A stretch of 64,000 bases of DNA from Chitinilyticum litopenaei DSM 21440 (GTDB taxonomy: Bacteria; Pseudomonadota; Gammaproteobacteria; Burkholderiales; Chitinibacteraceae). The stretch is from NCBI RefSeq assembly GCF_000428145.1, contig NZ_ATZJ01000014.1, positions 1 through 64,000 on the forward strand, read 5' to 3'. The notes beneath the pieces are model-generated. The model was given only the letters and a program-made list of their open reading frames with translations. It had not been told where the DNA came from and made no database searches. Below are positions 34,072-43,765 of this stretch, in pieces (the first letter of the stretch is position 1; every line of letters begins with the position of its first letter). Made by a program: the position numbers and the translations under genes.

Positions 34072-34449
34072 GGCCGGCGCCCGCCGGCACTTGCAATGAG
34101 CCGCTGGCTGGCAATTCGTCGGCCCGGGAATTTGCACAGCGGCGTGATGTTGCAGGGATACGAGCAGGCGGAAAAGCCTTGCCTGAGGGGCTGGCGGCGC
34201 GCAATCTTCCCGGTTCGTGTCTTGGTGCAGCGAAGAACAAGCTGCTGTCTGCGCGGCCGAATCGCACATCAACAGCGCGAGCCGCAGGTGCCAGACCGCA
34301 TACGCTGACGGCCAGGCGATCAGTCCAGCCTGGATACGTGTGCAGGCTCTACTTTGCCAACCGCCACCACAATGGGTATATGGCCCAAGGCATTTCAGAA
34401 AGTAGCCTCCAGCACCATGGGTATTGATGTATACCCACCCATCCTGCCC
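34072..34449. other. 378-bp gap upstream of the tRNAs; only a 49-bp element recognised
   Basis: No convincing gene. It holds the 49-bp element copy 9 (34374-34422) and an additional GGGTAT/ATACCC pair immediately after it (34419-34436). The rest has the GC content of the genome and may be upstream sequence for tRNA transcription. Confidence 0.5.
34374..34422. repeat. 49-bp dyad element, copy 9 (compensatory inner arms)
   Basis: GGGTAT left end, right end ATGGGT (the complement of the ACCCAT variant). Inner arms AGGC/GCCT, the same paired change as in copy 5. Confidence 0.75.
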
Positions 34450-36051
34450 TCATTGCAGCGACACGCCATAGAAGGACATCAGATTGAAGGGGCTGATCCT
34501 GAAGCCCTGCACTTCCTTGCGCATCGGCTGGTAGACGGTCGCATGCGCGATCGTCGTCCACGGCAGCTCCTGCTTGAAGATTTCCTGCGCCTTTTCGTAG
34601 AGTTTGCTGCGCTCGGCCTGGTTGGTGAGCGTTCTGGCCCTGACGATCAGCGCGTCGAAGTCCTTGTTGCACCATTGCGCGTAGTTGTTGCCGCCAATCG
34701 CCGAGCAGCCAAGGTTCACGCCCAGCCAGTTGTCCGGATCGCCATTGTCGCCGTTCCAGCCGACCAGCATGCTGTCATGCTCGCCGTTCTTGCCGCGCCT
34801 GAGGTATTCGCTCCACTCATGGCTGACAATCCTGGCCCGGATGCCGATTCTGGCCCAGTCGGCCTGGATCATTTCGGCCATCAGTCTGGCGTTCGGGTTG
34901 TAAGGGCGCTGCACCGGCATCGCCCAGAGCGTGATCTCGGTCCCGTCCTTCACGCCGGCCCGGGTCAGCAGTGCGCGGGCCCTGGCCGGGTCGAAGGCCG
35001 GGTCTTTCAGCTTGCGGTTGTACGACCACTGTGTCGGTGGCAGCGGATTGCTTGCCTGCATGCCGCCCCCGCGATAGACGGCAGCAAGGATGGCCTGCTT
35101 GTTGATTGCCATGTCCAGCGCCTGGCGCACGGCGAGCTGGTCGAGTGGCTTGCGCCGGACATTGTAGGCGAGAAAGGCCAGGTTGAAGCCAGCCTGGCTG
35201 GGCACGGCCAGCTGCGGCTTGCCCTGCATGGCCTGCAGGTCGGCGGGCCTGGGAAAGGCCATGATGTGGCATTCGCCCCTTTGCAGTTTCTGGTAGCGCT
35301 GGCCCGCATCGGGTGTGATCACGAAGAGCAGCCGGTCGAGCAGCACCTCGCCGCGCCGCCAGTACGTCCTGTTGCCATCAAAGCGGATGCTCGCGTCCTT
35401 CTGGTAGCTCTTGAAGACAAAAGGGCCGGTGCCGACCGGCTGCGTGTTGAGCTGCGCGGGCTTGCCGGTCTTCAGCAGCAGCTCGGCGTACTCGGCAGAC
35501 TGGATCGACGCAAACGACATCGCCAGCTTCTGCAGCAAGGCGGCGTCCACGGCCCGCAGCCGCAAGCGCACGGTATGGGTGTCGAGTTTGTCGATGCCGG
35601 CGATATTGCCATCCAGCCCCATGTCGGTGACATAGGGATAGTCGACCGGGGCCGCCCGGTTGAACGGATGGTTCCGGTCGATCAGACGCAGGAAGCTGAA
35701 CAGCACGTCATCGGCGCCAAAATCGCGCGTGGGCTTGAAGCCGGGCGTGGTGTGGAATTTCACGCCACGGCGCAGGTGAAAGGTGTAGCTCAGGCCGTCG
35801 GGCGCGATTTCCCACTTTTCGGCCAGCGCCGGGCGGATTTGCGTCGAGCCGCGCTCGAATTCGACCAGGCGATTGAATACGGTTTCAGCCGAAGCATCAA
35901 AATCGGTACCGGCGGTATGGCGCGCCGGATCGAAGCCGGCAGGGCTGCCTTCCGAGCAGTAAATCAGCGTTCCGCCAGCGAATGCGCTGCCGCCCCCCAG
36001 CAACAGGGCGACAGCCAGCGCGCACAAGGACATCGGGGACAAGGCGGACAT
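34450..36051 (-). CDS. ABC-transporter periplasmic dipeptide-binding protein (DppA-like)
   Basis: A 533-residue family-5 solute-binding protein with signal peptide (ALAVALLLGGGSAFA, cleavage near residue 26). TLIYCSEGSPAGFDPARHTAGTDFD and VFNRLVEF are the DppA/SBP5 N-terminal signature. GVKFHTT and QALDMAINKQAI follow. It delivers dipeptides or haem to a permease, but no permease or ATPase gene is adjacent, so it is an orphan binding protein. I start at ATG 36051 because GGAGA is upstream; the in-frame start at 36120 adds a charged stretch before the signal. Confidence 0.9.
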   Translation of the reverse strand: MSALSPMSLCALAVALLLGGGSAFAGGTLIYCSEGSPAGFDPARHTAGTDFDASAETVFNRLVEFERGSTQIRPALAEKWEIAPDGLSYTFHLRRGVKFHTTPGFKPTRDFGADDVLFSFLRLIDRNHPFNRAAPVDYPYVTDMGLDGNIAGIDKLDTHTVRLRLRAVDAALLQKLAMSFASIQSAEYAELLLKTGKPAQLNTQPVGTGPFVFKSYQKDASIRFDGNRTYWRRGEVLLDRLLFVITPDAGQRYQKLQRGECHIMAFPRPADLQAMQGKPQLAVPSQAGFNLAFLAYNVRRKPLDQLAVRQALDMAINKQAILAAVYRGGGMQASNPLPPTQWSYNRKLKDPAFDPARARALLTRAGVKDGTEITLWAMPVQRPYNPNARLMAEMIQADWARIGIRARIVSHEWSEYLRRGKNGEHDSMLVGWNGDNGDPDNWLGVNLGCSAIGGNNYAQWCNKDFDALIVRARTLTNQAERSKLYEKAQEIFKQELPWTTIAHATVYQPMRKEVQGFRISPFNLMSFYGVSLQ

Positions 36052-36430
36052 CGGTTCTCCTCGCCGGCAGGGCGGCGACGCTGGGGGTTGCGCAGGAATC
36101 TCAGCACGCAATTCTGACACCAGTCGCGGCCGGCAAGGCCTGTTTTTGCTGGCCGGTTGTGGCCGCAGCGGTCAGGCCGGGAGAATGCCGCGACGATGAT
36201 CGGCCCGCGACAACGCCGTGCCGCGCTTGCCGGCAGCGCGCCGCACTGCGGGGCTGGGCGAGCAGCAGGCAATACCCGCCAACCCATATTCCCACGACTC
36301 AACAAAGCAAAAGGCTAAGCGACTATACCCAGTAGAAAAACTGGCCACTTGCAGGCCAGGGATGCGGCAAAAGTAGTGACCGGGGCGATGCGGTATGATG
36401 CGGAACTTTCTGCAGACCCTGACTCCCGCC
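36052..36430. other. 379-bp divergent promoter region between the binding protein and mnmE
   Basis: No gene seen. It contains 49-bp element copy 10 (36282-36330) and another ATACCC at 36272. Promoters for both divergent genes should lie here, but I cannot assign -35/-10 pairs with confidence. Confidence 0.5.
36282..36330. repeat. 49-bp dyad element, copy 10
   Basis: ACCCAT left end and ATACCC right end, with AAAAGGCT at positions 28-35 as in copies 2 and 18. The left inner arm is GACT instead of AGCC. Confidence 0.75.
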
Positions 36431-37768
36431 ATGTCGCTCTATACCGCTGACACCATCGCCGCCATTGCCACCGCCCCCGGACGCGGCGGCGTTGGCGTGA
36501 TCCGCATTTCCGGCAAAGCGCTGCAGGACTTCGTTACCACGCTGCATGGTCGTACGCTGACGCCGCGCCATGCGCACTTCGCCAAATGGCGCGATGGCGA
36601 TGGCCAGGTCATCGACGAAGGGCTGGCGCTGTTCTTTCCGGGGCCGAACTCGTTTACCGGCGAGGACGTGCTCGAGCTGCAGGGCCACGGCGGCCCGGTG
36701 GTGCTCAACATGCTGCTGCGCCGCTGCACCGAGCTGGGCGCGCGCCACGCCGAGCCCGGCGAATTCACCAAGCGCGCCTTTCTGAACGGCAAGCTCGACC
36801 TCGCCCAGGCCGAAGCGGTCGCCGACCTGATCGACGCGCAATCGGAGGCCGCGGCCCGCTCGGCGCTCAGGTCGCTCGATGGCGCGTTCTCGCGCGAGAT
36901 CGATACCCTGCTCGAACAGCTGATCAACCTGCGCATGCTGGTCGAGGCGACGCTCGATTTTCCCGAAGAGGACGTCGACTTTCTGGAGGCCGCCGACGCG
37001 CGCGGCAAGCTTTCGGGAATCCGCGCGCAACTGCTGACCGTGCTGGCCACCGCCAGCCAGGGCCGGCTGCTGCGCGAGGGCGCGCAGGTCGTGCTGATCG
37101 GGCAGCCCAATGTCGGCAAATCCAGCCTGATGAACGCGCTGGCCGGCGAGGACGTGGCCATCGTCACCGACATCGCCGGCACCACGCGCGACACGGTGCG
37201 CGAGTTGCTGAGCATTCATGGCGTGCCGCTGCATGTGATCGACACCGCGGGCCTGCGCGAGACCGACGACGTCGTCGAGCGCATCGGCATCGCGCGCACC
37301 TGGGCAGCGGTCGAGAAAGCCGATCTGGCGCTCTTGCTGCTCGACAGCCGCGAGGGCGTCACCGCGCACGATCAGTCCATCCTGCAGCGCCTGCCGCAGG
37401 GCCTGCCGGTGCTGCGCGTGTTCAACAAGATCGACCTGACCGGCGAAGTGCCCGGCGCCGTGGCTGACGACGAGATCCACGTCTCCGCCAAGCGGGGTAT
37501 TGGCCTGGAGGCCTTGAAGAACAAACTGCTTGAGCTGGCAGGGTGGCAGGGTATGGAGGACGGGCTGTTTCTCGCCCGCGAGCGCCACCTCGACGCCATC
37601 CGCCGCGCCCAGGCCAGCCTGGAGCTGGCGGACGCGGCCTACCAGCAGATCGAGCTGCTGGCCGAAGAGCTGCGCCAGGCGCAGCACGCGCTGGGCGAAA
37701 TCACCGGCGCGTTTTCCGCCGACGATCTGCTGGGCGTGATCTTCAGCAAGTTCTGTATTGGTAAATAA
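36431..37768 (+). CDS. mnmE: tRNA uridine-5-carboxymethylaminomethyl GTPase
   Basis: A 445-residue GTPase that, with MnmG, modifies U34 of several tRNAs. TIAAIATAPGRGGVGVIRISG begins the folate-binding domain. The G domain has VVLIGQPNVGKSSLMNALAG (G1), DIAGTTRD (G2), DTAGLRET (G3) and NKIDL (G4). The C-terminal FSKFCIGK carries the catalytic Cys. ATG 36431 is the conserved start; the frame extends to 36395 without support. Confidence 0.97.
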   Translation: MSLYTADTIAAIATAPGRGGVGVIRISGKALQDFVTTLHGRTLTPRHAHFAKWRDGDGQVIDEGLALFFPGPNSFTGEDVLELQGHGGPVVLNMLLRRCTELGARHAEPGEFTKRAFLNGKLDLAQAEAVADLIDAQSEAAARSALRSLDGAFSREIDTLLEQLINLRMLVEATLDFPEEDVDFLEAADARGKLSGIRAQLLTVLATASQGRLLREGAQVVLIGQPNVGKSSLMNALAGEDVAIVTDIAGTTRDTVRELLSIHGVPLHVIDTAGLRETDDVVERIGIARTWAAVEKADLALLLLDSREGVTAHDQSILQRLPQGLPVLRVFNKIDLTGEVPGAVADDEIHVSAKRGIGLEALKNKLLELAGWQGMEDGLFLARERHLDAIRRAQASLELADAAYQQIELLAEELRQAQHALGEITGAFSADDLLGVIFSKFCIGK

Positions 37769-37780
37769 GCCGCCAGCGCC

Positions 37781-39550
37781 TCAGGAGCAGGCGCGGTAAA
37801 CCTCGGTCAGCGAGACGAGGCCCTGTTTGGCCAGACTAAGGCCATGATCGAGCATGAACTGCATGCCGTTGGCCCGCGCTTTTTCGCGCAGCTGGCGCTC
37901 GGAGAGCGTGGGCACGAAATATTCGCGCAGGATGTCGTCGGGCTCCAGCAGCTCATAGACGGCGCGCCGGCCCAGATAGCCATGGCCCGAGCACACCTTG
38001 CAGCCCTGGCCCTTCTCGAAGGGACTGACATCGTCCAGATGCAGGCGCTGACGGATCAGCGGGGTGATGGTCTCCGGCTTGCGGCAATTCGGGCAGTTTT
38101 GCCTGACCAGCCGTTGCGCCAACACGCCGAGCAAGGAGGTCTTCAGCAATTGCGGCGACACGCCCAGCTCCAGCAGGCGCGGGATTGCCCCGCAGGCCGA
38201 AGTGGTGTGCAGCGTGCTGAATACCAGGTGTCCGGTCAGCGCAGCCTCGACGGCCAGCTGCGCGGTTTCGGCATCGCGGATTTCCCCGATCATGATCACG
38301 TCCGGATCCTGGCGCAGCACATGGCGCAGCGTTTGCGGAAAACCGAAGCCCTGGCTGCTCAGCAGCTGGATCTGCACCATGTTGGGCAGGTGGTATTCGA
38401 CCGGGTCCTCGATGGTGATGATGTTGAGGCCGACGCGTGAAATCGCCTGCAGCATGGCGTACAGCGTGGTGGTCTTGCCCGAGCCGGTGGGGCCGGTGAC
38501 GAGCACGAGGCCGTTTTCATGGCGGATCAGCTCATCGATGCGCGCCATGTCCTCGTTGCGATAACCGATCTGGTCAAAGCTGCGCACCGCCGAATTCGGG
38601 TTGAGCAGGCGGATGACGACATTTTCGCCAAAGGGCGTGGGCATGATGGAGACGCGCAGATCCAGCTCATGGCCGTCGAGCTCGAGCACGATGCGGCCAT
38701 CCTGCGGCAGGCGGCGTTCGGCAATGTTCAGCGTGGCCAGAATCTTGATGCGGCTGACCACCGCCGGCAAGAGGTGGCGCTCCAGCACGCGCAAAGGGCG
38801 CAGCTCACCGTCGATGCGCAGCGCCAGTTCAACATCATCGCGGCGCGGTCGAATGTGCAGGTCGGACGCGCGCATGCGCAGCGCCTCCTGGAAGAAGGAA
38901 TCAACCAGCTTGACCACCGGCTTCTGCTTGGCGAGGTATTGTGCCTCCAGCCACAGCCGGCGCTCTTCCTGATCGACCGTTTTCGGTGCGGCATCGCGCG
39001 CTTCTTCTTCAAGATGCTCTTCGATCTGGTCATAGTGCTGGGCAATCCGCCCGAGCAGCACCAGACGTTCGGCAATCACGATCATCACCGGCTTTTGCAG
39101 CAGGAAGCGCAGCTCCTGGTAGGTTTCCTGGCCGGGCAACTGGGCTGCGGCGATCACGATGACGCTGTCGAATTCCATGACCGGCATCACGGCATTGTTG
39201 CGGGCGAAGCTCGAGGGAATGCGGCGGATCAGCGTTTCCGGAATGACGAAGCGTTCAAGATTGATGTGCGGCACACCCAGCTGCTTGTGCAGCAGCATCT
39301 GCAGGGCCAGTTCGTCGACCAGCCCAAGCTCGACCAGTGCCGCGCCCAGGCGCATGCCCGGCGTGCTTTGCTGCAGGATGATGGCCAGATCGAGGTCTTT
39401 CTGCGTAATGACGCCTTCCTCGATCAGCAGCGCGCCGATGGGCTTGTGCAGCTGTGTTTTGGCGGAGTCCAGGTACTCGCGCAGATCGGCTTCGCTTTCC
39501 AGCGGTTTCAATATCTTGGCCTGTTTGTTCATTCCCCTGCCCCGCGACAT
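37781..39550 (-). CDS. GspE/PilB-family secretion ATPase with MshEN domain
   Basis: A 589-residue cytoplasmic hexameric ATPase. Residues about 35-190 are a MshEN domain (LIEEGVITQKDLDLAIILQQ; GMRLGAALVELGLVDE), which binds cyclic di-GMP in related proteins. The ATPase has GPTGSGKTTTLYAML (Walker A), an Asp box, GEIRDAETA (Walker B region) and a tetracysteine zinc site (CPNC and CKVC). No other type II secretion or type IV pilus gene is adjacent, so its partner machine is elsewhere. RBS GGGAG supports ATG 39550; MNKQAKIL at 39532 is an alternative. Confidence 0.9.
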   Translation of the reverse strand: MSRGRGMNKQAKILKPLESEADLREYLDSAKTQLHKPIGALLIEEGVITQKDLDLAIILQQSTPGMRLGAALVELGLVDELALQMLLHKQLGVPHINLERFVIPETLIRRIPSSFARNNAVMPVMEFDSVIVIAAAQLPGQETYQELRFLLQKPVMIVIAERLVLLGRIAQHYDQIEEHLEEEARDAAPKTVDQEERRLWLEAQYLAKQKPVVKLVDSFFQEALRMRASDLHIRPRRDDVELALRIDGELRPLRVLERHLLPAVVSRIKILATLNIAERRLPQDGRIVLELDGHELDLRVSIMPTPFGENVVIRLLNPNSAVRSFDQIGYRNEDMARIDELIRHENGLVLVTGPTGSGKTTTLYAMLQAISRVGLNIITIEDPVEYHLPNMVQIQLLSSQGFGFPQTLRHVLRQDPDVIMIGEIRDAETAQLAVEAALTGHLVFSTLHTTSACGAIPRLLELGVSPQLLKTSLLGVLAQRLVRQNCPNCRKPETITPLIRQRLHLDDVSPFEKGQGCKVCSGHGYLGRRAVYELLEPDDILREYFVPTLSERQLREKARANGMQFMLDHGLSLAKQGLVSLTEVYRACS

Positions 39551-39591
39551 GTCACTCCCTATGCAAGATAGCTGATGCGCATCGGGAAGGT

Positions 39592-39620
39592 AAAAAAACA
39601 GGCTCCCGCGGGAGCCTGTC
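39592..39620 (-). terminator. Terminator of kup
   Basis: Arms ACAGGCTCCCG/CGGGAGCCTGT (39599-39620 region), followed on the minus strand by TTTTTTTA. Confidence 0.88.
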
Positions 39621-39638
39621 AACCATGTCTTGCCAGCA

Positions 39639-41531
39639 CTACAGCTCGACCTGCATACCCATTTCGACCACGCGGTTGGGCGGGATGCGGAAGAAGCTGG
39701 TCACACGGGTGGCGTTGCGCATCATCAGGCTGAAGAGGCGCCGGCGCCACCAGGCCATGGCCGGATAGCGGCCCTCGACGATGGTTTCGCGGCTGAGGAA
39801 GTAGGAAATCTGCATCTCGTCGAGATTGATTTCCGGCTGCAGCTGCTGCAGCTGCTCGATCAGCTGCGGCACATTGGGCTCGTCCTTGAAGCCGAAGGTG
39901 GCGATCACCTGATAGAAGGAAGAACCCAGCTTGCGCACGGCCAGCCGTTCGCGGCGCGGAATGTGCGGCACGTCGTCGGTGGTCAGCGTCATGAAAATGA
40001 CCTGCTCGTGCAGCACCTTGTTGTGCTTGAGGTTGTGCAGGAGCGCATGCGGCACCGAGTCGCTGCTGGTGGTCATGAAGATCGCCGTGCCGTCGACACG
40101 CTGGGTTCCCGAGGACTCCATCGCCTCGACAAAGCCCTCCAGCGGCATTTCGCCCTCGCGCAGGCGCTCGTAGAGCAGCGTGCGGCCACGCTTCCACGTC
40201 ATCATCAGCGTAAAGGCAACGAGGCCGATCAAGAGCGGCACCCAGCCGCCGGCGTGGATTTTCAGCGTGTTGGCAGACAGGAAGGCCATGTCGATCAGCA
40301 GCAGCAGGCCCAGCACGGCGAACACCACACTCTTGCGCCAGCCGGCCAGGCGATTGCCAAGCACGACAAAGGACAGCAGCGTGGTCATCACCATCGTGCA
40401 GGTTACCGACAGGCCATAGGCGGCAGCCAGATTGCTGGAGCTGCGGAACATCAGCAGCAGCAGGATCACCGAAGCCAGCAGGAACCAGTTGATCTGCGGA
40501 ATGTAGATCTGCCCCATTTCCTTTTCCGAGGTGTGGCGCACATCCAGACGCGGCGAAAAGCCCAGCTGGATGGCCTGGCTGGTCACCGAATACGCGCCGG
40601 AAATCACCGCCTGCGAGGCAATGATGGTTGCCAGCGTCGCCAGCACCACCAGCGGCAACTGCGCCCAGTCGGGCGCCAGCAGGAAGAAGGGGTTCTTGAT
40701 GGCTTCGGGGTTGTGCAGCAGCAGCGCACCCTGGCCAAAATAATTGAGCACCAGCGCCGGCAGCACGAGGCCGAACCAGGCATAGCGGATCGCCGGGCGG
40801 CCGAAGTGGCCCATGTCGGCATACAGCGCCTCGGCGCCGGTAATGCACAGCACCACCGAGCCCAGCAGCACGAAGCTGATCAGCGGGTGGGCGGCAAAGA
40901 AATGCCAGGCGTACCAGGGGTTGAGCGCCGCCAGCACCTCGGGGGACTTGATGATGTTGTACAGGCCGAGGATGGCCAGCACGACAAACCACAGCGTCAT
41001 CACCGGGCCGAACAGCTTGCCCACCGTCGCCGTGCCGTGCGACTGCATGGCAAACAGGCCCACCATCAGCGCGATGGCGCAGGGGATGATGTAGGGGTCG
41101 AACTCATGCGAAATGACGCTGATGCCTTCCAGCGCGGACAGCACCGAAATCGCCGGGGTGATGATGGTTTCACCGTAAAACAGCGAGGCGCCGAAAATGC
41201 CGCAGAGGATCACCACCAGCATGCGCCGCGGATTGCCGTGAGAGGCGCGCAGCGCCAGCGCCATCAGCGCGAGAATCCCGCCTTCGCCGCGGTTGTCGTT
41301 GCGCAGCACGATGGCGACGTATTTCAGCGATACCACCAGCATCAGCGACCAGAACACCAGCGAAAGGATGCCCAGCACATTGAAAGCATCCAGCGTCAGC
41401 GGCACATGGCCGTTGAAGCATTCCTTCAGCGTGTAGAGCGGGCTGGTGCCGATGTCGCCATACACCACGCCCAGCGCAGCCAGGGCCAGGGTGGGCAGCC
41501 TGGAGGAAGTGGGACTCGAGCTCGCTGACAT
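39639..41531 (-). CDS. kup: Low-affinity potassium uptake protein Kup
   Basis: A protein of about 630 residues with twelve membrane helices in the N-terminal two thirds, then a cytoplasmic C-terminal domain. LALAALGVVYGDIGTSPLYTLKECF, GEGGILALMALALR and GEALYADMGHFG-like (here GAEALYADMGHFG) are KUP/HAK signatures. It imports potassium with protons. ATG 41531 is preferred; in-frame starts at 41546 and 41585 add a few residues before the conserved region. Confidence 0.95.
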   Translation of the reverse strand: MSASSSPTSSRLPTLALAALGVVYGDIGTSPLYTLKECFNGHVPLTLDAFNVLGILSLVFWSLMLVVSLKYVAIVLRNDNRGEGGILALMALALRASHGNPRRMLVVILCGIFGASLFYGETIITPAISVLSALEGISVISHEFDPYIIPCAIALMVGLFAMQSHGTATVGKLFGPVMTLWFVVLAILGLYNIIKSPEVLAALNPWYAWHFFAAHPLISFVLLGSVVLCITGAEALYADMGHFGRPAIRYAWFGLVLPALVLNYFGQGALLLHNPEAIKNPFFLLAPDWAQLPLVVLATLATIIASQAVISGAYSVTSQAIQLGFSPRLDVRHTSEKEMGQIYIPQINWFLLASVILLLLMFRSSSNLAAAYGLSVTCTMVMTTLLSFVVLGNRLAGWRKSVVFAVLGLLLLIDMAFLSANTLKIHAGGWVPLLIGLVAFTLMMTWKRGRTLLYERLREGEMPLEGFVEAMESSGTQRVDGTAIFMTTSSDSVPHALLHNLKHNKVLHEQVIFMTLTTDDVPHIPRRERLAVRKLGSSFYQVIATFGFKDEPNVPQLIEQLQQLQPEINLDEMQISYFLSRETIVEGRYPAMAWWRRRLFSLMMRNATRVTSFFRIPPNRVVEMGMQVEL

Positions 41532-41795
41532 GAAGCAGCCATCCATAACAGGGGTTGAATAAGCCGGGTTTTCCAGCGGCAGCACGCGCCGCCGAAAACC
41601 ATGAACACCTCGTTCTGCAAGCGTCCACCTTTCCGGCTTTCCCGCAACAAGCGGCTCGCAGGCGCATTCAACAGCCTGCGCACGCGAAGAGGCGCGGATT
41701 ATACCCCCGGCCTCAAGGGCTGCCGCTGATTCTAGCCGCTGTGTTGCGGCAATGCAGCACCGCCAAACAATTGTTTGCCAAGGGAAAGTAGCGAG

Positions 41796-42407
41796 TCAGC
41801 ACGGGCCCGGCCAGATCAGGCCCGGAGCCTGCCCGGCGGCAAGTCGCGCCCAGTCGAAATGCGGGCCGGGATCGCTCTTGCGGCCCGGCGCGACATCGCT
41901 GTGGCCGAGCACCGCGCGCAGGGGATGACGCTGGCGCAGCGCGGCCAGCAAACTGCCAAGTACGGCATACTGTATATCGCTAAAGCCAATGAAATCCGAG
42001 CCTTCCAGCTCGATACCCACCGAAAAGTCATTGCAGCCCGCGCGCCCTTCCCAGCTGGATGCGCCAGCATGCCAGGCACGCTGCGTGGTCGGCACGAACT
42101 GCAGCAAACGGCCGTCGCGGCGGATGAAGAAATGCGCGCTGACGCGCAATTCCGCCAGCTGCGGGTAGGCGGGATGGGCGTTGCGGTCCAGCGTATTGGT
42201 GAACAGGCGCTCGACATCGTCGCCGCCAAAGGGCTTGCCCGGTGGCAGGTGGATGTTGTGGATCACCAGCAGCTCGACCGCGCAATCGGCCGGGCGGGCA
42301 TTGCAGTTCGGGCTGGGCACGCGGCGGGCAGCGGTGCACCAGCCCTCGGCATCGATACAGAAATCAGCGAGGGTATCCACCTGCAAGCCAACAAGGGCAT
42401 GAGTCAT
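41796..42407 (-). CDS. ampD: 1,6-anhydro-N-acetylmuramyl-L-alanine amidase AmpD
   Basis: A 203-residue cytoplasmic zinc amidase that removes peptides from anhydro-muropeptides during wall recycling. LLVIHNIHLPPG carries the first zinc His (His50). SAHFFIRRDGRLLQFV, WHAGASSW, VGIELEG and GHSDVAPGRKSDPG complete the site. The start ATG at 42407 overlaps the pilR stop (TGATG). Codons for DFIGFSDIQYAVLGSL are locally unusual (ATT, TTT, ATA, GTA, CTT, AGT), exactly where a 49-bp element (41970-42018) lies. Confidence 0.95.
   Translation of the reverse strand: MTHALVGLQVDTLADFCIDAEGWCTAARRVPSPNCNARPADCAVELLVIHNIHLPPGKPFGGDDVERLFTNTLDRNAHPAYPQLAELRVSAHFFIRRDGRLLQFVPTTQRAWHAGASSWEGRAGCNDFSVGIELEGSDFIGFSDIQYAVLGSLLAALRQRHPLRAVLGHSDVAPGRKSDPGPHFDWARLAAGQAPGLIWPGPC
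41970..42018. repeat. 49-bp dyad element, copy 11, inside ampD
   Basis: CTGTAT left end, AAAGCC at positions 13-18, right end ATACCC. The inner right arm is degraded (CCTT). It encodes a conserved stretch of AmpD on the other strand using codons rare in this genome. Confidence 0.7.
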
Positions 42408-43765
42408 CACGACATACCCAGCCTTTCCATGCGGTAACGCAGGCTACGGAAGGTGACGCCGAGGATTTTTGCCGCCTGTGTGCGATTGCCGCCGGTTTGC
42501 CCCAGCGCCTGCAGGATGGCGGCCTTCTCGGTGCGGTCCAGATAATCCTGCAGCGGAAAGCAGCCGGCCAGGCCGCTGCCACCATGCTCCGGCTCGTCGC
42601 TGACGGTGAGCTGCAGGTCGTCCGCGCCGATCTGCGTGCCGTCGGACAGCGCCAGCGCGCGCTCCAGCACGTTTTCCAGTTCGCGCACATTGCCGGGAAA
42701 ACCGTAGCTGCGCATGGCCTCGGCAGCCGTTGGCGTCAGCTCCGGCAAGGCGCTGCCGTTGCGCTCGGCGATGCGTGCGAGCACATGCCGGGCAATCGTG
42801 AGGATGTCGTCGCCCAGCTCGCGCAAGCTGGGCATGCGCACCTCGATGACGTTCAGGCGGTAATAGAGATCCTGACGGAACTTGCCGGCCTCGACGCAGC
42901 GCGCCAGATTCTGGTGCGTGGCCGAGATGATGCGCACATCGACTTCTTCTTCCTGCGTGGCACCCACCTTGCGCACCTTGCGCTCCTGGATGGCGCGCAG
43001 GAGCTTGACCTGCATGGCCAGTGGCAGGTCAGCGACTTCATCGAGAAACAGGGTGCCGCCGTGCGCAGCCTGGAAAAAGCCGCTGCGGTCTTCATTGGCG
43101 CCGGTGAACGCGCCCTTGCGATAGCCGAAAAACTCGCTTTCCATCAGGTTTTCCGGAATCGCCCCGCAGTTCACCGCGACAAAGGGCTTGTCGGCACGGC
43201 TGGAGCGCGCGTGAATCATGCGTGCCGCGCGCTCCTTGCCCGAGCCGGATTCACCGGTGATGTACACCGGCGCCTGGTTGCGCGCGAGCTTGTCGATCAG
43301 CTGGCGTACCTGCTGCATCGGCGGCGAGACACCGACCAGCAGGCTGTCGCCGGCGGCCTCGGGCGCGGCCTCGCTGGCTGCGGCATCCAGCTTGAGCGCG
43401 GAGCGCACCAGCGTGCGCAGCTGCTCGAGCGCGACCGGCTTGGCCAGATAATCGAAGGCGCCGTGCTTGAGGGCGGTAACGGCATTGTCGGTGCTGCCAT
43501 AGGCGGTGATCACCGCGACCGGCGTGTCATGGCCGCTGGCCTGCACGGCGCGCAGCACGTCCAGGCCGTCGCCATCCTGCATGCGCATGTCGGTCAGGCA
43601 CAGATCATAATGGTTGGCCGCCACCAGCTCGCGCGCGCCCTCGACGCCATAGGCCTTGTCGACCGCCAGGCCCATCTTGATCAGCGTCAGCTCCAGCAGG
43701 TCGGCCAGATCGCGCTCGTCATCCACCACCAGGATACGGCGCTCATTCCTCGTTCTTTTCTGCAT
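42407..43765 (-). CDS. pilR: NtrC-family response regulator of type IV pili (PilR-like)
   Basis: A 452-residue regulator. The receiver domain (residues 1-115) has DDE, the phosphorylated Asp in LCLTDMRMQDG and the Lys in YLAKPV. The AAA+ domain has GESGSGKE (Walker A), GAFTGA and GTLFLDEV (Walker B). A Fis-type HTH is at the end (NRTQAAKILGVTFRSLRYRMERLG). It activates sigma-54 promoters, classically pilA. ATG 43765 has GGAG upstream and overlaps the end of pilS by 23 bp. Confidence 0.93.
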   Translation of the reverse strand: MQKRTRNERRILVVDDERDLADLLELTLIKMGLAVDKAYGVEGARELVAANHYDLCLTDMRMQDGDGLDVLRAVQASGHDTPVAVITAYGSTDNAVTALKHGAFDYLAKPVALEQLRTLVRSALKLDAAASEAAPEAAGDSLLVGVSPPMQQVRQLIDKLARNQAPVYITGESGSGKERAARMIHARSSRADKPFVAVNCGAIPENLMESEFFGYRKGAFTGANEDRSGFFQAAHGGTLFLDEVADLPLAMQVKLLRAIQERKVRKVGATQEEEVDVRIISATHQNLARCVEAGKFRQDLYYRLNVIEVRMPSLRELGDDILTIARHVLARIAERNGSALPELTPTAAEAMRSYGFPGNVRELENVLERALALSDGTQIGADDLQLTVSDEPEHGGSGLAGCFPLQDYLDRTEKAAILQALGQTGGNRTQAAKILGVTFRSLRYRMERLGMS

